Assembly (NCBI GenBank): GCA_000018565.1
Contig: CP000875.1
Coordinates: 3,053,199 to 3,117,198 of the forward strand
Length of the DNA: 64,000 nucleotides
Reading direction: 5' to 3'
DNA from: Herpetosiphon aurantiacus DSM 785
Lineage (GTDB): Bacteria > Chloroflexota > Chloroflexia > Chloroflexales > Herpetosiphonaceae
The position numbers were made by a program, and so were the translations under genes. The notes under the pieces are model-generated. The model was not told the DNA's origin and did no database searches. It worked only from the letters and a program-made list of their open reading frames with translations. Positions 25,301-35,900 of the stretch are shown one piece after another (position 1 is the first letter of the stretch; each line of letters starts with the position of its first letter).

Positions 25301-28183
25301 GAACGCTACTGGTTCGATCAGCTTTTGCCAGCAAGCAGCAATCAAACGTCGGCCCGTGGTGGGTTTGTGCCAGCGCTCTTAGCGGGCAACCTTCAGGCTA
25401 CCACCAGCGCTCAACACCCGTTACTGGGTCTTTCGATCGCTTCAGCAGTCAATCAAAGTCAGTTTTGGCAAACCAATTTAGCCGCCAACTATCCGGCTTA
25501 TTTGGCCGACCATGTGGTGCAAGAACAGGTGTTGTTGCCTGGCGCGGCCTATGTTGAGATGATCGTTTCCGCCCTGCGGAGTCGAGGGCAACACCATGTC
25601 ACAATCAATAACTTGGTGTTCAAACAGCCATTGATCTTGCCAAACCAAGGCCAACGCACCGTCCAACTGGTGTGCAACGCTGATGATAATGGCGTTAATC
25701 TCCAAATTTTGAGCCAAGCCGCCGAGCCAGATAGCCCTTGGGAATTGCATGCAACCGCCAATGCGCTTGATAATGCCACACCTGTAAATCATTCAGCCTA
25801 TCTTGCCCTCGACGAATTGCAAGCCCGCTGTACCGAAAGCATCGCAGTGAGTGAACATTATGCTCGCATGCAAGCAGTACAATTGGTGTATGGCCCAGCG
25901 TTTCAATCGCTCAGCCAAATTTGGCGCGGCGAGGCTGAGGCCTTGGCCCAATTGCAATTAGCACCAGCAATCGGCCAACTTGCCCAGCACGATCAGCTGC
26001 ATCCGGCCTTGCTTGATGCCACTTTCCAGCTCGTTGCGGTGATGCTTGCCCAACACACCAACGATCAAACCTACTTGCCAATTGCGCTTGAGCGCTTGAA
26101 TGTGCTTGATCGAATTCCCGCCGAAGCTTGGTGTCATGCGGCGTTGCGCTCGGCTCCTGCTGATGAAACCCTGATGTATGAAGCAGATTTGGTGATTGCT
26201 GATGCCCAAGGGCGAGTTGTGGTAGAAATCGCTGGCTTGAAGTTATTCCAAGTGGCTGCCGCGCGGAATGCCAACCAACCCCAACAAGCGTTGTATGACT
26301 ATCGCTGGCAACCGATCGAAATCCAAACTATTGAGCATCCCGCTGAACGTTGGCTAATTTTGGCCAATACCCACGATCAATTCGCCAAACAGTTGAGCAA
26401 CAGCTTGGCAGCCCATGGCCAGCAGGTCGATTGCCTCGAACAATCAATCGAAGCCAATGGCTTAGGCGATTGGCTCAAAACCCAGTTACAAGCCAATTAT
26501 CAACAAATCGTTTGTTTATGGCCACTGGCCGCTAGCAATGATCACGCGCCAGTCACAAGCGCAACCCAGCAAAGCTTGGCAATGTTAACCCTGCTGCAAA
26601 CACTCAGCGATTCAGGCAGCGCCACGCCACGCTTGTGGTGTGTCACGCGCGGAGCACAGGCCGTGCTCGATCACGAAGTTATTAATCTGGCACAAGCACC
26701 GCTTTGGGGAATGGTGCGCAGCGCCGCCTTAGAACACCCCGAACTAGCGCCAAGCTTGATCGACCTTGCACCAATGGCTGAAAGCAACGAAGCAAGCCAA
26801 CTGGCCAAGACACTGTTGCAACGCGCCAACGAGCATCAACAGGCCTTGCGCAATCAACAGCAGTTGGTAGCTCGCTTGCAACAACGCCCAATCACCAAGT
26901 CAACCACGCTCAAGTTGAGCAATCAAGCGGCCTATCTGATTACTGGTGGTAGCGGTGGTTTGGGCTTGGAGATTGCCCATTGGATGCTGGCCAAGGGTGC
27001 GAGCAACTTGATTATTCTTGGTCGCCGACCTTTGCAACCAAGCCATAACGCTGTATCCGAGCAGCAATCGCAACTTGTGAATGCACTCAGCCAACTCGAA
27101 CAAGCTGGGGCGAACCTGCGGTATGCCGCAATCAACGTAGCCGATCAGGCGGCCTTGGCCGAATTTTTGCAGCAATATCGCGCCGAAACTGGCCTTGCCA
27201 TTCGTGGGATTGTGCATGCTGCGGGTGTGCTTGATGATCAAATGCTCTATCGCATGCAGCCAAGTGCCCTGACCAGCGTTTTTGCGCCCAAAGTTGCTGG
27301 CGCATGGGCCTTGCACGAAGTTTTCAGCCAAGAACCACTTGATTTTATGATCTTCTGTTCATCGCTGGCGGCCAGCATTGGCTCGGTTGGCCAAGCGCAT
27401 TATGCCGCCGCCAACAGCTTTATGGATAGCCTGGCAGCCTATCGTCGCAGCCAAGGCTTGGTTGGGCTAAGCATTAATTGGGGGCCATGGGCCGAGGTGG
27501 GAATGGCCGCCAAACTTAATCCACAACTTTTTGAAGCCCATGGCGTGCAACTACTGCAACCCCAACAAGCCTTAGTTGCAATGGAGCAGCTGATCAACGA
27601 TCAAGCAATTCAGACGACGATTGCTGAGATCGATTGGGCAACGTGGCTCAAAAATAATCAGGTTGTCGCAACCCTACCCTTCTTTGCGGCACTTGCGCCG
27701 TCAACCACCATTGCTCAAACAGCCAGCAATTTAACCCAAGAGCATGAATTTCGCCAACGGGTTTTACAGACCCAGCCCAGCGAACGTCAAGCGTTGATAA
27801 CTCAACAACTCAAACAATTGATTGCCAAGGTTATGCAGCTTGATCCATCAAAACTGGACAGCCAACTAGCACTCCATACCCTCGGCCTCGACTCGATTAT
27901 GGCAATTGAACTCAAAACCAGTATTAGCCAAAATCTTGGCGTAACCTTGTCGGTTGCCTATCTGATTCAGGGTCCCAGCATTGATGAAATTGTTGCCAAT
28001 GTCAATCAACAACTATCCCTAGAACTATCATCGGAGATGTTTGCATCGCCTGAAACCCGCGATGATGCGCTTCAGGTGCTACTTGAACAAGTACAGCAAA
28101 GCGATCACGACCAGATCGCTCAAATACTTGCTGAATTAGAACAACTCTCCACTGATGAGGCTAAATCTCGTCTGGTTGGGTGA
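22364..28183 (+). CDS. Modular type I polyketide synthase: ACP-KS-AT-DH-KR-ACP
   Basis: First assembly-line subunit, 1939 residues. Order: N-terminal ACP (about 15-85, phosphopantetheine Ser55 in 'QIDSIQA'); KS (about 105-530, Cys280 in 'TACSGS', His in 'EAHGTGT' and 'NIGHSE'); AT (about 625-930, Ser about 727 in 'GHSLGE', 'IAFHSPQ' pointing to malonyl-CoA); DH (about 1025-1290, His1050 present but the motif reads HVVQEQVLLP with Glu for the usual Gly; 'DATFQ' intact); KR (about 1520-1720, 'TGGSGGLG', 'LDD' marking B-type reduction, Tyr about 1680); ACP (about 1800-1875, Ser about 1844 in 'GLDSIMA'). No ER or methyltransferase. ATG 22364 sits 6 nt after GAGG. An acyl group loaded on the first ACP would be extended once to an alpha,beta-unsaturated acyl chain. 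The tail 'ILAELEQLS' looks like a docking element for the NRPS that follows 16 bp downstream. Confidence 0.93.
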   Translation: MNNLPSGTDSIKPETIETTAEILTEWLVNHFCTYLNVSSNEIDVRLPFAHYQIDSIQALSLISKLEQFLGRSLSPTLLWDYPSIATLVPALIGTEQPEVATVADSDQNADAIAIIGMSCRFPGARNLAEYWNLLINGRDAITEIPAERWNLEAVYNPDRSVPGTMYTRWGGFVDQPDYFDAGFFGISPREAIHLDPQQRMLLECTWEAFEDAGQSPQALAGSKTGVFIASVSEDYGRILFSHPEIIDAYTGPGTAHSILANRLSYVLNLQGPSININTACSGSLVAIHMACQALQTGEADLVVAGGVNASLLPDGNLFFSKAGALSPDGRCKTFDARANGIVRSDGAGIVILKPLQKALADGNPIYAVIRGSAVNSDGRTNGIMAPNRQSQEVVLQEAYRRAGVNPAAVQYIEAHGTGTSLGDVIEAQALGAVLAVGRSAQQPCAIGSVKTNIGHSESAAGIAGVIKVALAMKHQLLPASLHFETPNPMIPFEELRLQVQAQRGPWPNASGSLLAGVSGFGFGGTNAHVVLESAPIRETQSPSSNDAWPLLLPLSAQSEPALRQLAARYASQIAAASPSEVANICYSASVGRSQLDHRIAVYAASPALLSEQLNDFAEGRSATGLITQDRSQAHKLVWVFSGQGSHWVGMGRGLLAQQPIFRQTLEACDQAFRNYASWSLIEALRDDQAAEQINQTDRAQPLIFALQVSLAALWRSWGITPAAIVGHSLGEVAAAYVSGVLTLDEAVQVVYHRSRLMKQVAGKGKTAAVELTFEQARLLLVGREQQVAIAGINSPTSCILAGDPSTLEQLVASLQHNDVFARLVRGVDIAFHSPQMKPLVPELNAALAQLKPQAPIIPLVSTVTGTFAEQALYSEGYWGRNLREPFLFANAIKNLLDKGYDTFLEVSPHPVLGESMLRSIQHFKQSAQVFSSLRRDQAELDLLFETLGRLFVAGYSPDWQQVYPEPRQRSTLPSYPWQRERYWFDQLLPASSNQTSARGGFVPALLAGNLQATTSAQHPLLGLSIASAVNQSQFWQTNLAANYPAYLADHVVQEQVLLPGAAYVEMIVSALRSRGQHHVTINNLVFKQPLILPNQGQRTVQLVCNADDNGVNLQILSQAAEPDSPWELHATANALDNATPVNHSAYLALDELQARCTESIAVSEHYARMQAVQLVYGPAFQSLSQIWRGEAEALAQLQLAPAIGQLAQHDQLHPALLDATFQLVAVMLAQHTNDQTYLPIALERLNVLDRIPAEAWCHAALRSAPADETLMYEADLVIADAQGRVVVEIAGLKLFQVAAARNANQPQQALYDYRWQPIEIQTIEHPAERWLILANTHDQFAKQLSNSLAAHGQQVDCLEQSIEANGLGDWLKTQLQANYQQIVCLWPLAASNDHAPVTSATQQSLAMLTLLQTLSDSGSATPRLWCVTRGAQAVLDHEVINLAQAPLWGMVRSAALEHPELAPSLIDLAPMAESNEASQLAKTLLQRANEHQQALRNQQQLVARLQQRPITKSTTLKLSNQAAYLITGGSGGLGLEIAHWMLAKGASNLIILGRRPLQPSHNAVSEQQSQLVNALSQLEQAGANLRYAAINVADQAALAEFLQQYRAETGLAIRGIVHAAGVLDDQMLYRMQPSALTSVFAPKVAGAWALHEVFSQEPLDFMIFCSSLAASIGSVGQAHYAAANSFMDSLAAYRRSQGLVGLSINWGPWAEVGMAAKLNPQLFEAHGVQLLQPQQALVAMEQLINDQAIQTTIAEIDWATWLKNNQVVATLPFFAALAPSTTIAQTASNLTQEHEFRQRVLQTQPSERQALITQQLKQLIAKVMQLDPSKLDSQLALHTLGLDSIMAIELKTSISQNLGVTLSVAYLIQGPSIDEIVANVNQQLSLELSSEMFASPETRDDALQVLLEQVQQSDHDQIAQILAELEQLSTDEAKSRLVG

Positions 28184-28199
28184 GGTATGGAGATTTCAC

Positions 28200-31100
28200 A
28201 TGACTGATTTTGCTGCAAAAATTGCTGCATTACCACCAGAAAAACAAGCGCTGTTGATTCGCCGACTGCAACAAGCAGCCAACGAGCCACCAGCCTTGGT
28301 TGCCCAACCACGGACAACCAATACGCTGCCGTTATCGTTTGCCCAAGAGCGCCAATGGGTGTTGTATCAGTGGGACCCAACCAGCCCGCTGTATAACATC
28401 GTTTATGGGGTGCGCTACCGTGGCAAGCTTGATATTGCCGCCTTGCAAGCAGGCTTCAACACCATTGCCCAGCGCCATGAGGTGTTGCGCACGACCTTTT
28501 TGCTGGTTGATACAGTGCCCCATCAGCAGATCCATGCTGAGCTTAAGCCAGGGTTTAGCGTGGTCGATTTACGCGATCTGGCCGAAACTGAGCGCGATAC
28601 CGCCATCCAAGCGCAGATTCAAGCCGAAACCCAGCTGCCGTTTGATTTGCAAACTGGGCCATTATTGCGCGTGCTGTTGCTGCACATCCGCGATCACGAA
28701 TATATCAAATTGGTCAGTGTGCATCATAGTGTTTTTGACGGCTGGTCAGCTGGAGTGATCATCTCCGAATTGAATCATTTGCTGAATGCGGCCTATGCTG
28801 GCGAGCCAAGCAGCTTGCCAGCCTTGCCAATTCAATACGCCGATTATGCGGTTTGGCAACGCAATTGGCTACAAGGTAAGGTGTTGGAGCAGCAACTGCA
28901 ATATTGGAAAGAACAACTCGCTGGCGAATTGCCAATTCTGCAATTACCGACTGATCGGCCTTATCCACCAGTTGAATCGTCGCGTGGCGCACATTATCGG
29001 GTGCAATTGAGTGCCGATTTGGTTGAACGATTGGTCAATTGGAGTCGCAGCGAGGGCTATACACTCAACATTATTTTGCTCACCATCTGGAAAACCCTGC
29101 TCTTTCGTTACACCAACCAAACCGATTTGCTGGTCGGCATGCCGATCGCCAATCGCCATTACAACGATTTGCAAGCCTTAATCGGCTATTTCGTCAATAC
29201 CTTGGTGATTCGCACCAAAGCCGCTGGCGACCTCAGTTTCCGCAGCTTTTTGGATCAAGTGCGAGCGGCGAATTTGGCAGCGCAAGAGCATCAAGATTTG
29301 CCATTTGAGCAATTGGTCGAGGCTTTGCAGCCTGATCGTAATTTGGCACATACGCCAATTTTTCAAAGCTTGTTTGTGTTTCAGCGCGATACGGTCAATA
29401 GTTTTCAAATGCCTGAGCTTTCGGTTGAGCCATTGCCAATTGAAACTGGTACGGCCAAGTTTGCCCTTAGCCTTGAAGCCGTCTCGCTTGATCAGCAAAT
29501 CAAGCTCAATTTCGAGTATAAAACTGATCTGTTTGATCCAGCGACGATTGAACGCTTGGCCCAACATTACCAAAATTTACTCGAAGCAGTGCTTGCTTCG
29601 CCCGATTTGGAGCTTTCGCGCTTACCCATGTTGGGCAAGGCTGAGCTAGCCCAATTGTTGCCAACGCCAACAGCGCTCGAAGCAAACTTGTTGCCCTTGC
29701 ACCAACGCTTTGAGCAGCAGGTGCAGGCCAATCCGCAAGCGATTGCGGTACGCTTTGAGCAAAGCCAACTAAGCTACGCCGAGCTAAATAGCCGCGCCAA
29801 CCAACTGGCCCATCAACTCAAAACGCTCGACGTTGGCCCAGATACCTTGGTTGGGCTATGTGTTGAGCCATCGCTCGATACAATCATTGGAATTTTGGCA
29901 ATTCTCAAGGCTGGCGGCGCATATCTGCCGATCGATCCTGCACATCCTCAAGAGCGAATTGTTTGGTTGTTGGCTGATGCCAAGGTTGGCTTGGTGGTTA
30001 CCCAAGCTCGTTGTGTCAACAAATTACCCCAAGCTGGGTTGCAATTGATTGTGCTTGATGCCGTCGATTCAGCGCTGAGCAATCAGCCAACCAGTAATCT
30101 GCCAGCTAGCGCCCAGCTCGATGACTTGGCCTATATGATTTACACCTCAGGCTCGACTGGCACGCCCAAAGGTGCATTGATCACCCATCGCAACGTGGCG
30201 CGACTGTTTAGTTCAACCGAAGCATGGTTCAACTTCAACAACCACGATGTCTGGAGTTTGTTCCATTCGTTCGCCTTCGATTTCTCAGTTTGGGAAATTT
30301 GGGGAGCCTTGCTGTATGGTGGTCGCGTGGTCGTCGTGCCATTTATGACCACCCGCAACCCCGCTGGCTTCTATCAATTGCTGGTTGATGAAGGCGTGAC
30401 GGTGCTCAACCAAACGCCCTCGGCCTTCCGCCAATTGATCATCAGCGATGCTGAACATGACTTGCCATCGCGCCTAGCCTTGCGTTATGTCATCTTCGGT
30501 GGCGAAGCACTGAACGTTGGGGCATTGCAACCATGGTTCGAGCGCCATGGCGATCTACGCCCGCAGTTAGTCAATATGTATGGCATTACTGAAACCACCG
30601 TCCATGTGACCTACCGACCGCTGAGCATGCACGATGTTGAAAATCCCCAAAGCAGCCCGATTGGCACGGCAATTCCCGATTTGGATCTGTATGTGCTTGA
30701 TGATCATTGTTTGCCAGTGCCATTGGGAATTACTGGCGAACTATATGTGGGCGGCGCGGGCTTGGCTCGCGGCTATTGGAATCGACCCGAACTAACCAAC
30801 GAGCGCTTTATCAAGCATCCCTTTGCTGAAACAGGCCGCCTCTATAAAACTGGCGATTTAGTGCGGCGCTTGGCTAATAATGAGATCGAATATCTGGGGC
30901 GGCGTGACAACCAAGTCAAAATTCGCGGCTTCCGAATTGAGCTAGGCGAAATTCAGGCCACCCTGATGAGCCACCCCGCGATCACCGATGCGATTGTGGC
31001 GGTCAATACAATCTCAGCCGATGATCAGCGCTTGGTGGCCTATTTGGTAACCCAGCCTAATCAAGTGCCACGCTTTAGCCAATTGCGCACATTTCTCAAG

Positions 31101-32909
31101 CAACGCCTGCCAGAATATATGGTGCCAACCTCATTCATTATGCTTGAGCGTATTCCGCTGACTGCCAACGGCAAAATCGATTATCGCGCTTTGCCCAGCC
31201 AACAACAGACCAAACAACTTGAGCGCAGCCAACCGATCGCGGCTCCAACCAGTGTTACCGAGCAATCGTTGATCGCGATTTGGAGCAATTTGCTGGGAGT
31301 AACCCAAGTTGGCATTCAGGATAATTTCTTTGATTTGGGTGGGCACTCATTGTTGGCAACCCAAGTTATTTCACGGGTGCGCGAGGTGTTTAATGTTAGC
31401 CTCAACTTGCGCGATTTCTTCCTCAACCCAACCATCAAGGGCTTAGCCAGCGTTATCGAGCAGGCCAACCAAAAACCAGAGCAAACGCCAATTATCGCGA
31501 TTCACAAAGCTGATCCGCAGGCACGTTTGCCACTTTCCTATGCCCAACAGCGCATTTGGTTCTTGGCTCAAATCGATCCAACCAGCAGTTTTTATACTGT
31601 CCCTGTGGCCTTAGAAATTACTGGCCCCTTGCAAGTTGCCGCTTTAGAACGCACCTTGAGCGAGATTGTGCAGCGCCATCATGGCTTGCGCACCCTGTTT
31701 GTGAGCCACGAAGGCCAAACGCTTCAGCAAGTCCAAGCAGCTCAGCCAATTCAATTGCCAATTCATGATCTCAGTGATTTAGCTGAGGCAGCCCAAGAAA
31801 CAGCGATCAACCAATTATTGGAGCAGGAGATTAATCAACCCTTCCAGCTTGATCGCGATCAACTGTTGCGCGGGCGCTTGCTCAAACTAGCTCCAACCAA
31901 GCATGTGCTCGGCCTAAGCATTCATCATATTGCCTTTGATGATTGGTCGCAGGGCATTTTGTTTGATGAAATGACCAAGCTCTACCAGGCCTTTGCCAAC
32001 AATCAAGCCTCGCCATTGCCCGAGCTAGCTTTGCAATACCCTGATTTTGCCGCTTGGCAACGTCAATGGTTGCAAGGCGAAGTTTTACAAAACCAATTGA
32101 ATTACTGGAAACAGCAATTGAGTGGCAAATTACCATTGCTCGAAATGCCGCTGGATTACCCACGGCCTAGCGTACAAAGTTTCAATGGCGCACACGAAAT
32201 GCTGAGCATCGAGCCAGAACTGTATCGCAAACTTAATCAATTGGCGCGAGATAACGAAGCAACCATGTTTATGTTGCTGATGGCAGCATGGGCGATTTTG
32301 CTCAATCGTTATAGCAATCAAACTGATATTGTTATCGGCACGCCAATCGCCAACCGCAACCGCCAAGAGCTAGAGGGCATCATCGGGTTCTTTGCGAATA
32401 CCCTGGCCATTCGCGCCGATTTAACTGGCGATCCAACGCTTCAACAAGTGGTGCAACGGATTCGCGAAACCGCCCTAAATGGCTATAGCCACCAAGATTT
32501 ACCGTTCGATTTGTTGGTCAGCGAGCTTTTGCCTGAACGACAAGCCAATCGCTCACCAATTTTCCAAGCTATGTTGGTGCTGCAAAACGCCTCACAGAGC
32601 AGCAACCTCGATTTGGCCGAGGTGCAGATTGCGCCGCGCAGCGTTGAAACCAACTCGGCTAAGTTTGAGCTAAGTTTGGTGCTCTACGACAACGGCTCAA
32701 GCATCGACGCTTGGATTGAATACAACACCGACCTGTTTAAACCCACCACGATTGGCCGCATGGTCGAGCAGTTACAACAATTGCTCACCAGCATGACCAC
32801 CGATCCACAACAACGCATCAGCCAAGTTTCGTTGGTCAGTTCGGCAGAAAAAGAACGGCTACTCGGCGGCTGGTCGCAAGGAAGCGACGACGACTACGAT
32901 TTGTTCTAG
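28200..32909 (+). CDS. Nonribosomal peptide synthetase: C-A(Thr)-PCP-C
   Basis: Second subunit, 1569 residues. A short N-terminal helix ('LPPEKQALLIRRL') is followed by C1 (about 40-480, 'HHSVFDGWS'), A (about 500-995, 'YTSGSTGTPKG', 'YKTGDLV', 'NGKIDYR'), PCP (Ser about 1049 in 'GGHSLL') and C2 (about 1107-1553, 'HHIAFDDWS'). Reading the ten specificity positions by eye against GrsA gives DFWNIGMVHK, the classical L-threonine code. The C domains have HHxxxD, not the DxxxxD of cyclisation domains, so no oxazoline is expected. There is no epimerase. The protein ends in the linker after C2 with an acidic tail (SDDDYDLF); the next subunit opens with a degenerate A domain, as if one module had been cut at the C-A border. 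ATG 28200 has GGAG 8 nt upstream; the open frame to 28155 is not used. Confidence 0.93.
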   Translation: MTDFAAKIAALPPEKQALLIRRLQQAANEPPALVAQPRTTNTLPLSFAQERQWVLYQWDPTSPLYNIVYGVRYRGKLDIAALQAGFNTIAQRHEVLRTTFLLVDTVPHQQIHAELKPGFSVVDLRDLAETERDTAIQAQIQAETQLPFDLQTGPLLRVLLLHIRDHEYIKLVSVHHSVFDGWSAGVIISELNHLLNAAYAGEPSSLPALPIQYADYAVWQRNWLQGKVLEQQLQYWKEQLAGELPILQLPTDRPYPPVESSRGAHYRVQLSADLVERLVNWSRSEGYTLNIILLTIWKTLLFRYTNQTDLLVGMPIANRHYNDLQALIGYFVNTLVIRTKAAGDLSFRSFLDQVRAANLAAQEHQDLPFEQLVEALQPDRNLAHTPIFQSLFVFQRDTVNSFQMPELSVEPLPIETGTAKFALSLEAVSLDQQIKLNFEYKTDLFDPATIERLAQHYQNLLEAVLASPDLELSRLPMLGKAELAQLLPTPTALEANLLPLHQRFEQQVQANPQAIAVRFEQSQLSYAELNSRANQLAHQLKTLDVGPDTLVGLCVEPSLDTIIGILAILKAGGAYLPIDPAHPQERIVWLLADAKVGLVVTQARCVNKLPQAGLQLIVLDAVDSALSNQPTSNLPASAQLDDLAYMIYTSGSTGTPKGALITHRNVARLFSSTEAWFNFNNHDVWSLFHSFAFDFSVWEIWGALLYGGRVVVVPFMTTRNPAGFYQLLVDEGVTVLNQTPSAFRQLIISDAEHDLPSRLALRYVIFGGEALNVGALQPWFERHGDLRPQLVNMYGITETTVHVTYRPLSMHDVENPQSSPIGTAIPDLDLYVLDDHCLPVPLGITGELYVGGAGLARGYWNRPELTNERFIKHPFAETGRLYKTGDLVRRLANNEIEYLGRRDNQVKIRGFRIELGEIQATLMSHPAITDAIVAVNTISADDQRLVAYLVTQPNQVPRFSQLRTFLKQRLPEYMVPTSFIMLERIPLTANGKIDYRALPSQQQTKQLERSQPIAAPTSVTEQSLIAIWSNLLGVTQVGIQDNFFDLGGHSLLATQVISRVREVFNVSLNLRDFFLNPTIKGLASVIEQANQKPEQTPIIAIHKADPQARLPLSYAQQRIWFLAQIDPTSSFYTVPVALEITGPLQVAALERTLSEIVQRHHGLRTLFVSHEGQTLQQVQAAQPIQLPIHDLSDLAEAAQETAINQLLEQEINQPFQLDRDQLLRGRLLKLAPTKHVLGLSIHHIAFDDWSQGILFDEMTKLYQAFANNQASPLPELALQYPDFAAWQRQWLQGEVLQNQLNYWKQQLSGKLPLLEMPLDYPRPSVQSFNGAHEMLSIEPELYRKLNQLARDNEATMFMLLMAAWAILLNRYSNQTDIVIGTPIANRNRQELEGIIGFFANTLAIRADLTGDPTLQQVVQRIRETALNGYSHQDLPFDLLVSELLPERQANRSPIFQAMLVLQNASQSSNLDLAEVQIAPRSVETNSAKFELSLVLYDNGSSIDAWIEYNTDLFKPTTIGRMVEQLQQLLTSMTTDPQQRISQVSLVSSAEKERLLGGWSQGSDDDYDLF

Positions 32910-32968
32910 ATCTACGTCGATCAAGGGCTGGTTCAGGCCGACCCTTGGTTACGTGTGCAAAGGGTGAA

Positions 32969-35900
32969 ATGGAAATGGATTTTCAGAGTATCCAGCGACG
33001 TTTTGCAACTGCTGTTGAACAACGATCGAGCCAGGCGGCGCTGCGTTATCACGACCAAGTAGTTTCGTATCACGAGCTGGCTGAGCATGCCCAACGCATT
33101 GCCAGCGGCCTAGCCAATCAGCAGGTTGGGGTCAATACCAATGTCGCAATTCAGCTAACCAACCCAATAGATGTTTGTAGCACCATTTTGGCCACATTGC
33201 TGTTGGGTGCACGCTATGCTTTGCTTAGCCCTAATTTAGCCAAGCTTCGGCTGCAACAGGTCTTGGCCCGCCAACAATTTGTGCTGGTTGGCTCAGCCGC
33301 TAGCAACAATTTAGCTGCTAACTATATCGAATTTGAGCAACTTGCTAATAGCGAATTAGCGGAAATCACTCCTCATTCAGCAACTGCCGAAAGCTTGATC
33401 GGCTTGAGTTTGGCCTCGAATCCGAGTGGGTTGATTGAAGCAGGCCAACTCAGCCAAACCAATCTGCTGAGTTTTATCGATTTTAATCTGAGCAAAGCCA
33501 AAGTTAGTTTCCAACAAAGCCTGTGGCTCGGCGAGGAATTCAACGATTTTAGCGCCTTTGCGAGTTTGGCAACCCTTGCTAGTGGCGGCACGCTGCGATT
33601 TAGCACACTTGAAACGCTCGATCACGATCTTGATGAACAAGCGCAAACCTTGATGCTGACGCTTGCAACGTTGGGCCAACTGTTCGCGCAACAGTCAGCA
33701 TTGCCCAAAGTGCGCCATATTTTGAGTAGCGGCGAAGGCTTGCTCGATGGCGAAGCGCTCAAACAACAACTCAAACAGCAACAAACCGCTTGGCACAACT
33801 ACTATGGGTTCCCAGCCTTTCAATTGCTGACGGTGGTTGGAGCCAACACTCAAACCCAAACAGCAAGCCAAATTCATAGCGGCAAGCCGGTACCACATAC
33901 CCAAGCTTTGATTCTTGACCAACACAAACAACTCGCGCCAATCGGCTTAACTGGTGAGTTATATGTGGCTGGAGCAGGGGTTTTTGCAGGCTTTGAGCAG
34001 GCTCAATTGAATGCCGAGCGTTTTATCGCCAGCCCATTTGCTGCCGACACTCAACTCTACCAAACGCGCTATCTGGCCCGTTGGCAAGATGATGGGCGGC
34101 TGAGCATCAGCGGTAGCCTTGATTCAACGATCGAACTGGCTGCCACCCCAATCTTGCTCCAAGAAGTAGAACGTCTGCTCGAACAGCATCCGGCAATTGT
34201 TGAATGTTGTATCGTGCGGCGCATAACCCTGAGCAACACCGAGCAATTAACGGGCTTTGTGGTCGCCAAACAGCGCGTTGAGCCAAGCGAGATCCTGAAT
34301 TACCTTGAAGATCAGCTTGACTGCCAACTCGCAAACCTCGGCTTGATTCAGGTTGATCAGCTACCGCGCACCGCCGATGGTCAGCTTGATCGTCAACAAT
34401 TGGCCCAAACTAACCTGCTCGATAACCGCCAAATTGCCGATTTGCAGGCTCAACTGCAACAAGCAGCTAATGGCGCAGAGCTAGCGGTGGTCGCTCAGCC
34501 GATCTTGCCAGTTTCAAGCCCGCTGCACATCGACGATCTTGTGCCAATGGTCGAAACTAGCAATTTTGGTACATCGCAACGCACGATCAGCGAGCAACCA
34601 GTTGAAATGTTGTCAACTCAGGCCAAGCCAGCGTTGGCAGTTGGCCCACCGTTGATCAAGGCGGAACAAGCGCCGTTGACCTTAGCTGAGGCCTTAGTGC
34701 TCGCCGCCAAACACTACCCTGAACATGGCATTAGCTATATCGAAGCCGATGGCAAAGCGTTGTTTCAATCGTATGCCGCGCTATTGGCCGATGCTGAGGC
34801 GGTTTTGGCTGGTTTACGGGCGGCAGGTTTGAAGCATGGCCAACATGTTGTGCTGCAATTTGCCCATAACGAGCCATTTGTGGTGGCATTTTGGGCTTGT
34901 ATGCTTGGTGGTTTTACGGCGGTTCCCTTGGCCTTGCCCAACAGCAGCGATCCCAATAACCCCGCGGTGAGCAAGCTCTATAACACGTGGCAAACCTTGG
35001 AGCAACCACTGATCGTTAGTGAACAAGCCAGCTTCAGCCTGCTTCAGCGCATTTTTAATGGCTTGGGCGTGGTAAAACCAGCGATTCAGATCACCGAACA
35101 GTTGCGCCAACATCAGCCTGATCAGCAGCATCAGCACCTCGCGCCGCAGGATTCGGCCTTGTTGTTGTTTACATCGGGCAGCACTGGCCTTCCCAAAGGG
35201 GTCGAATTAAGCCATCACAATATTATTAGCCGCTCCAAGGCTAGCGCTCAACACAATCGTTTTGATCATAATGATGTTTCATTAAATTGGATGCCGCTTG
35301 ATCATGTTGGTGGGATTGTGATGTTCCACGTTCACGATGTGTGCTTGGGCTGCCGCCAAATTCAGGCCAAAACCGACTATATTCTGGAAGATCCAGTGCG
35401 TTGGCTAGATTTGCTTGAGCAGTATCGCGCCACAATTACTTGGTCTCCTAACTTTGCCTATGCCTTAATCAACGATCAGCACGAACGGGTCAATAGTCGC
35501 CGCCGCAATCTTAGCTCGTTGCGTTTTATTTTGAATGGTGGCGAGGGCATCAATAAACAAACTGCCTTGAATTTTCTTGGTTTGTTGCAAGCCCATGGCC
35601 TGCCCGCAACGGCTATGCACCCCGCTTATGGCATGTCCGAAACCTCATCGGGCATCAGCTCATCCGATCAACTGGTGCTTGGGGCAACCACAGGCTTTCA
35701 CGAACTCGACCAAGCCTCATTAACCGGGGTGATTCAGCCAGCCAGCGCCGATAGCATTGGTGTAGCATTCGTCGAAGTTGGCGCACCATTGCCGGGGGTT
35801 TCACTACGAATTGTCAACACCAACAATCAATTGCTCAGCGAAGATCTGATTGGCCGTTTGCAAATTCAAGGCCCGACGATCACCGCTGGCTACTACCGCA

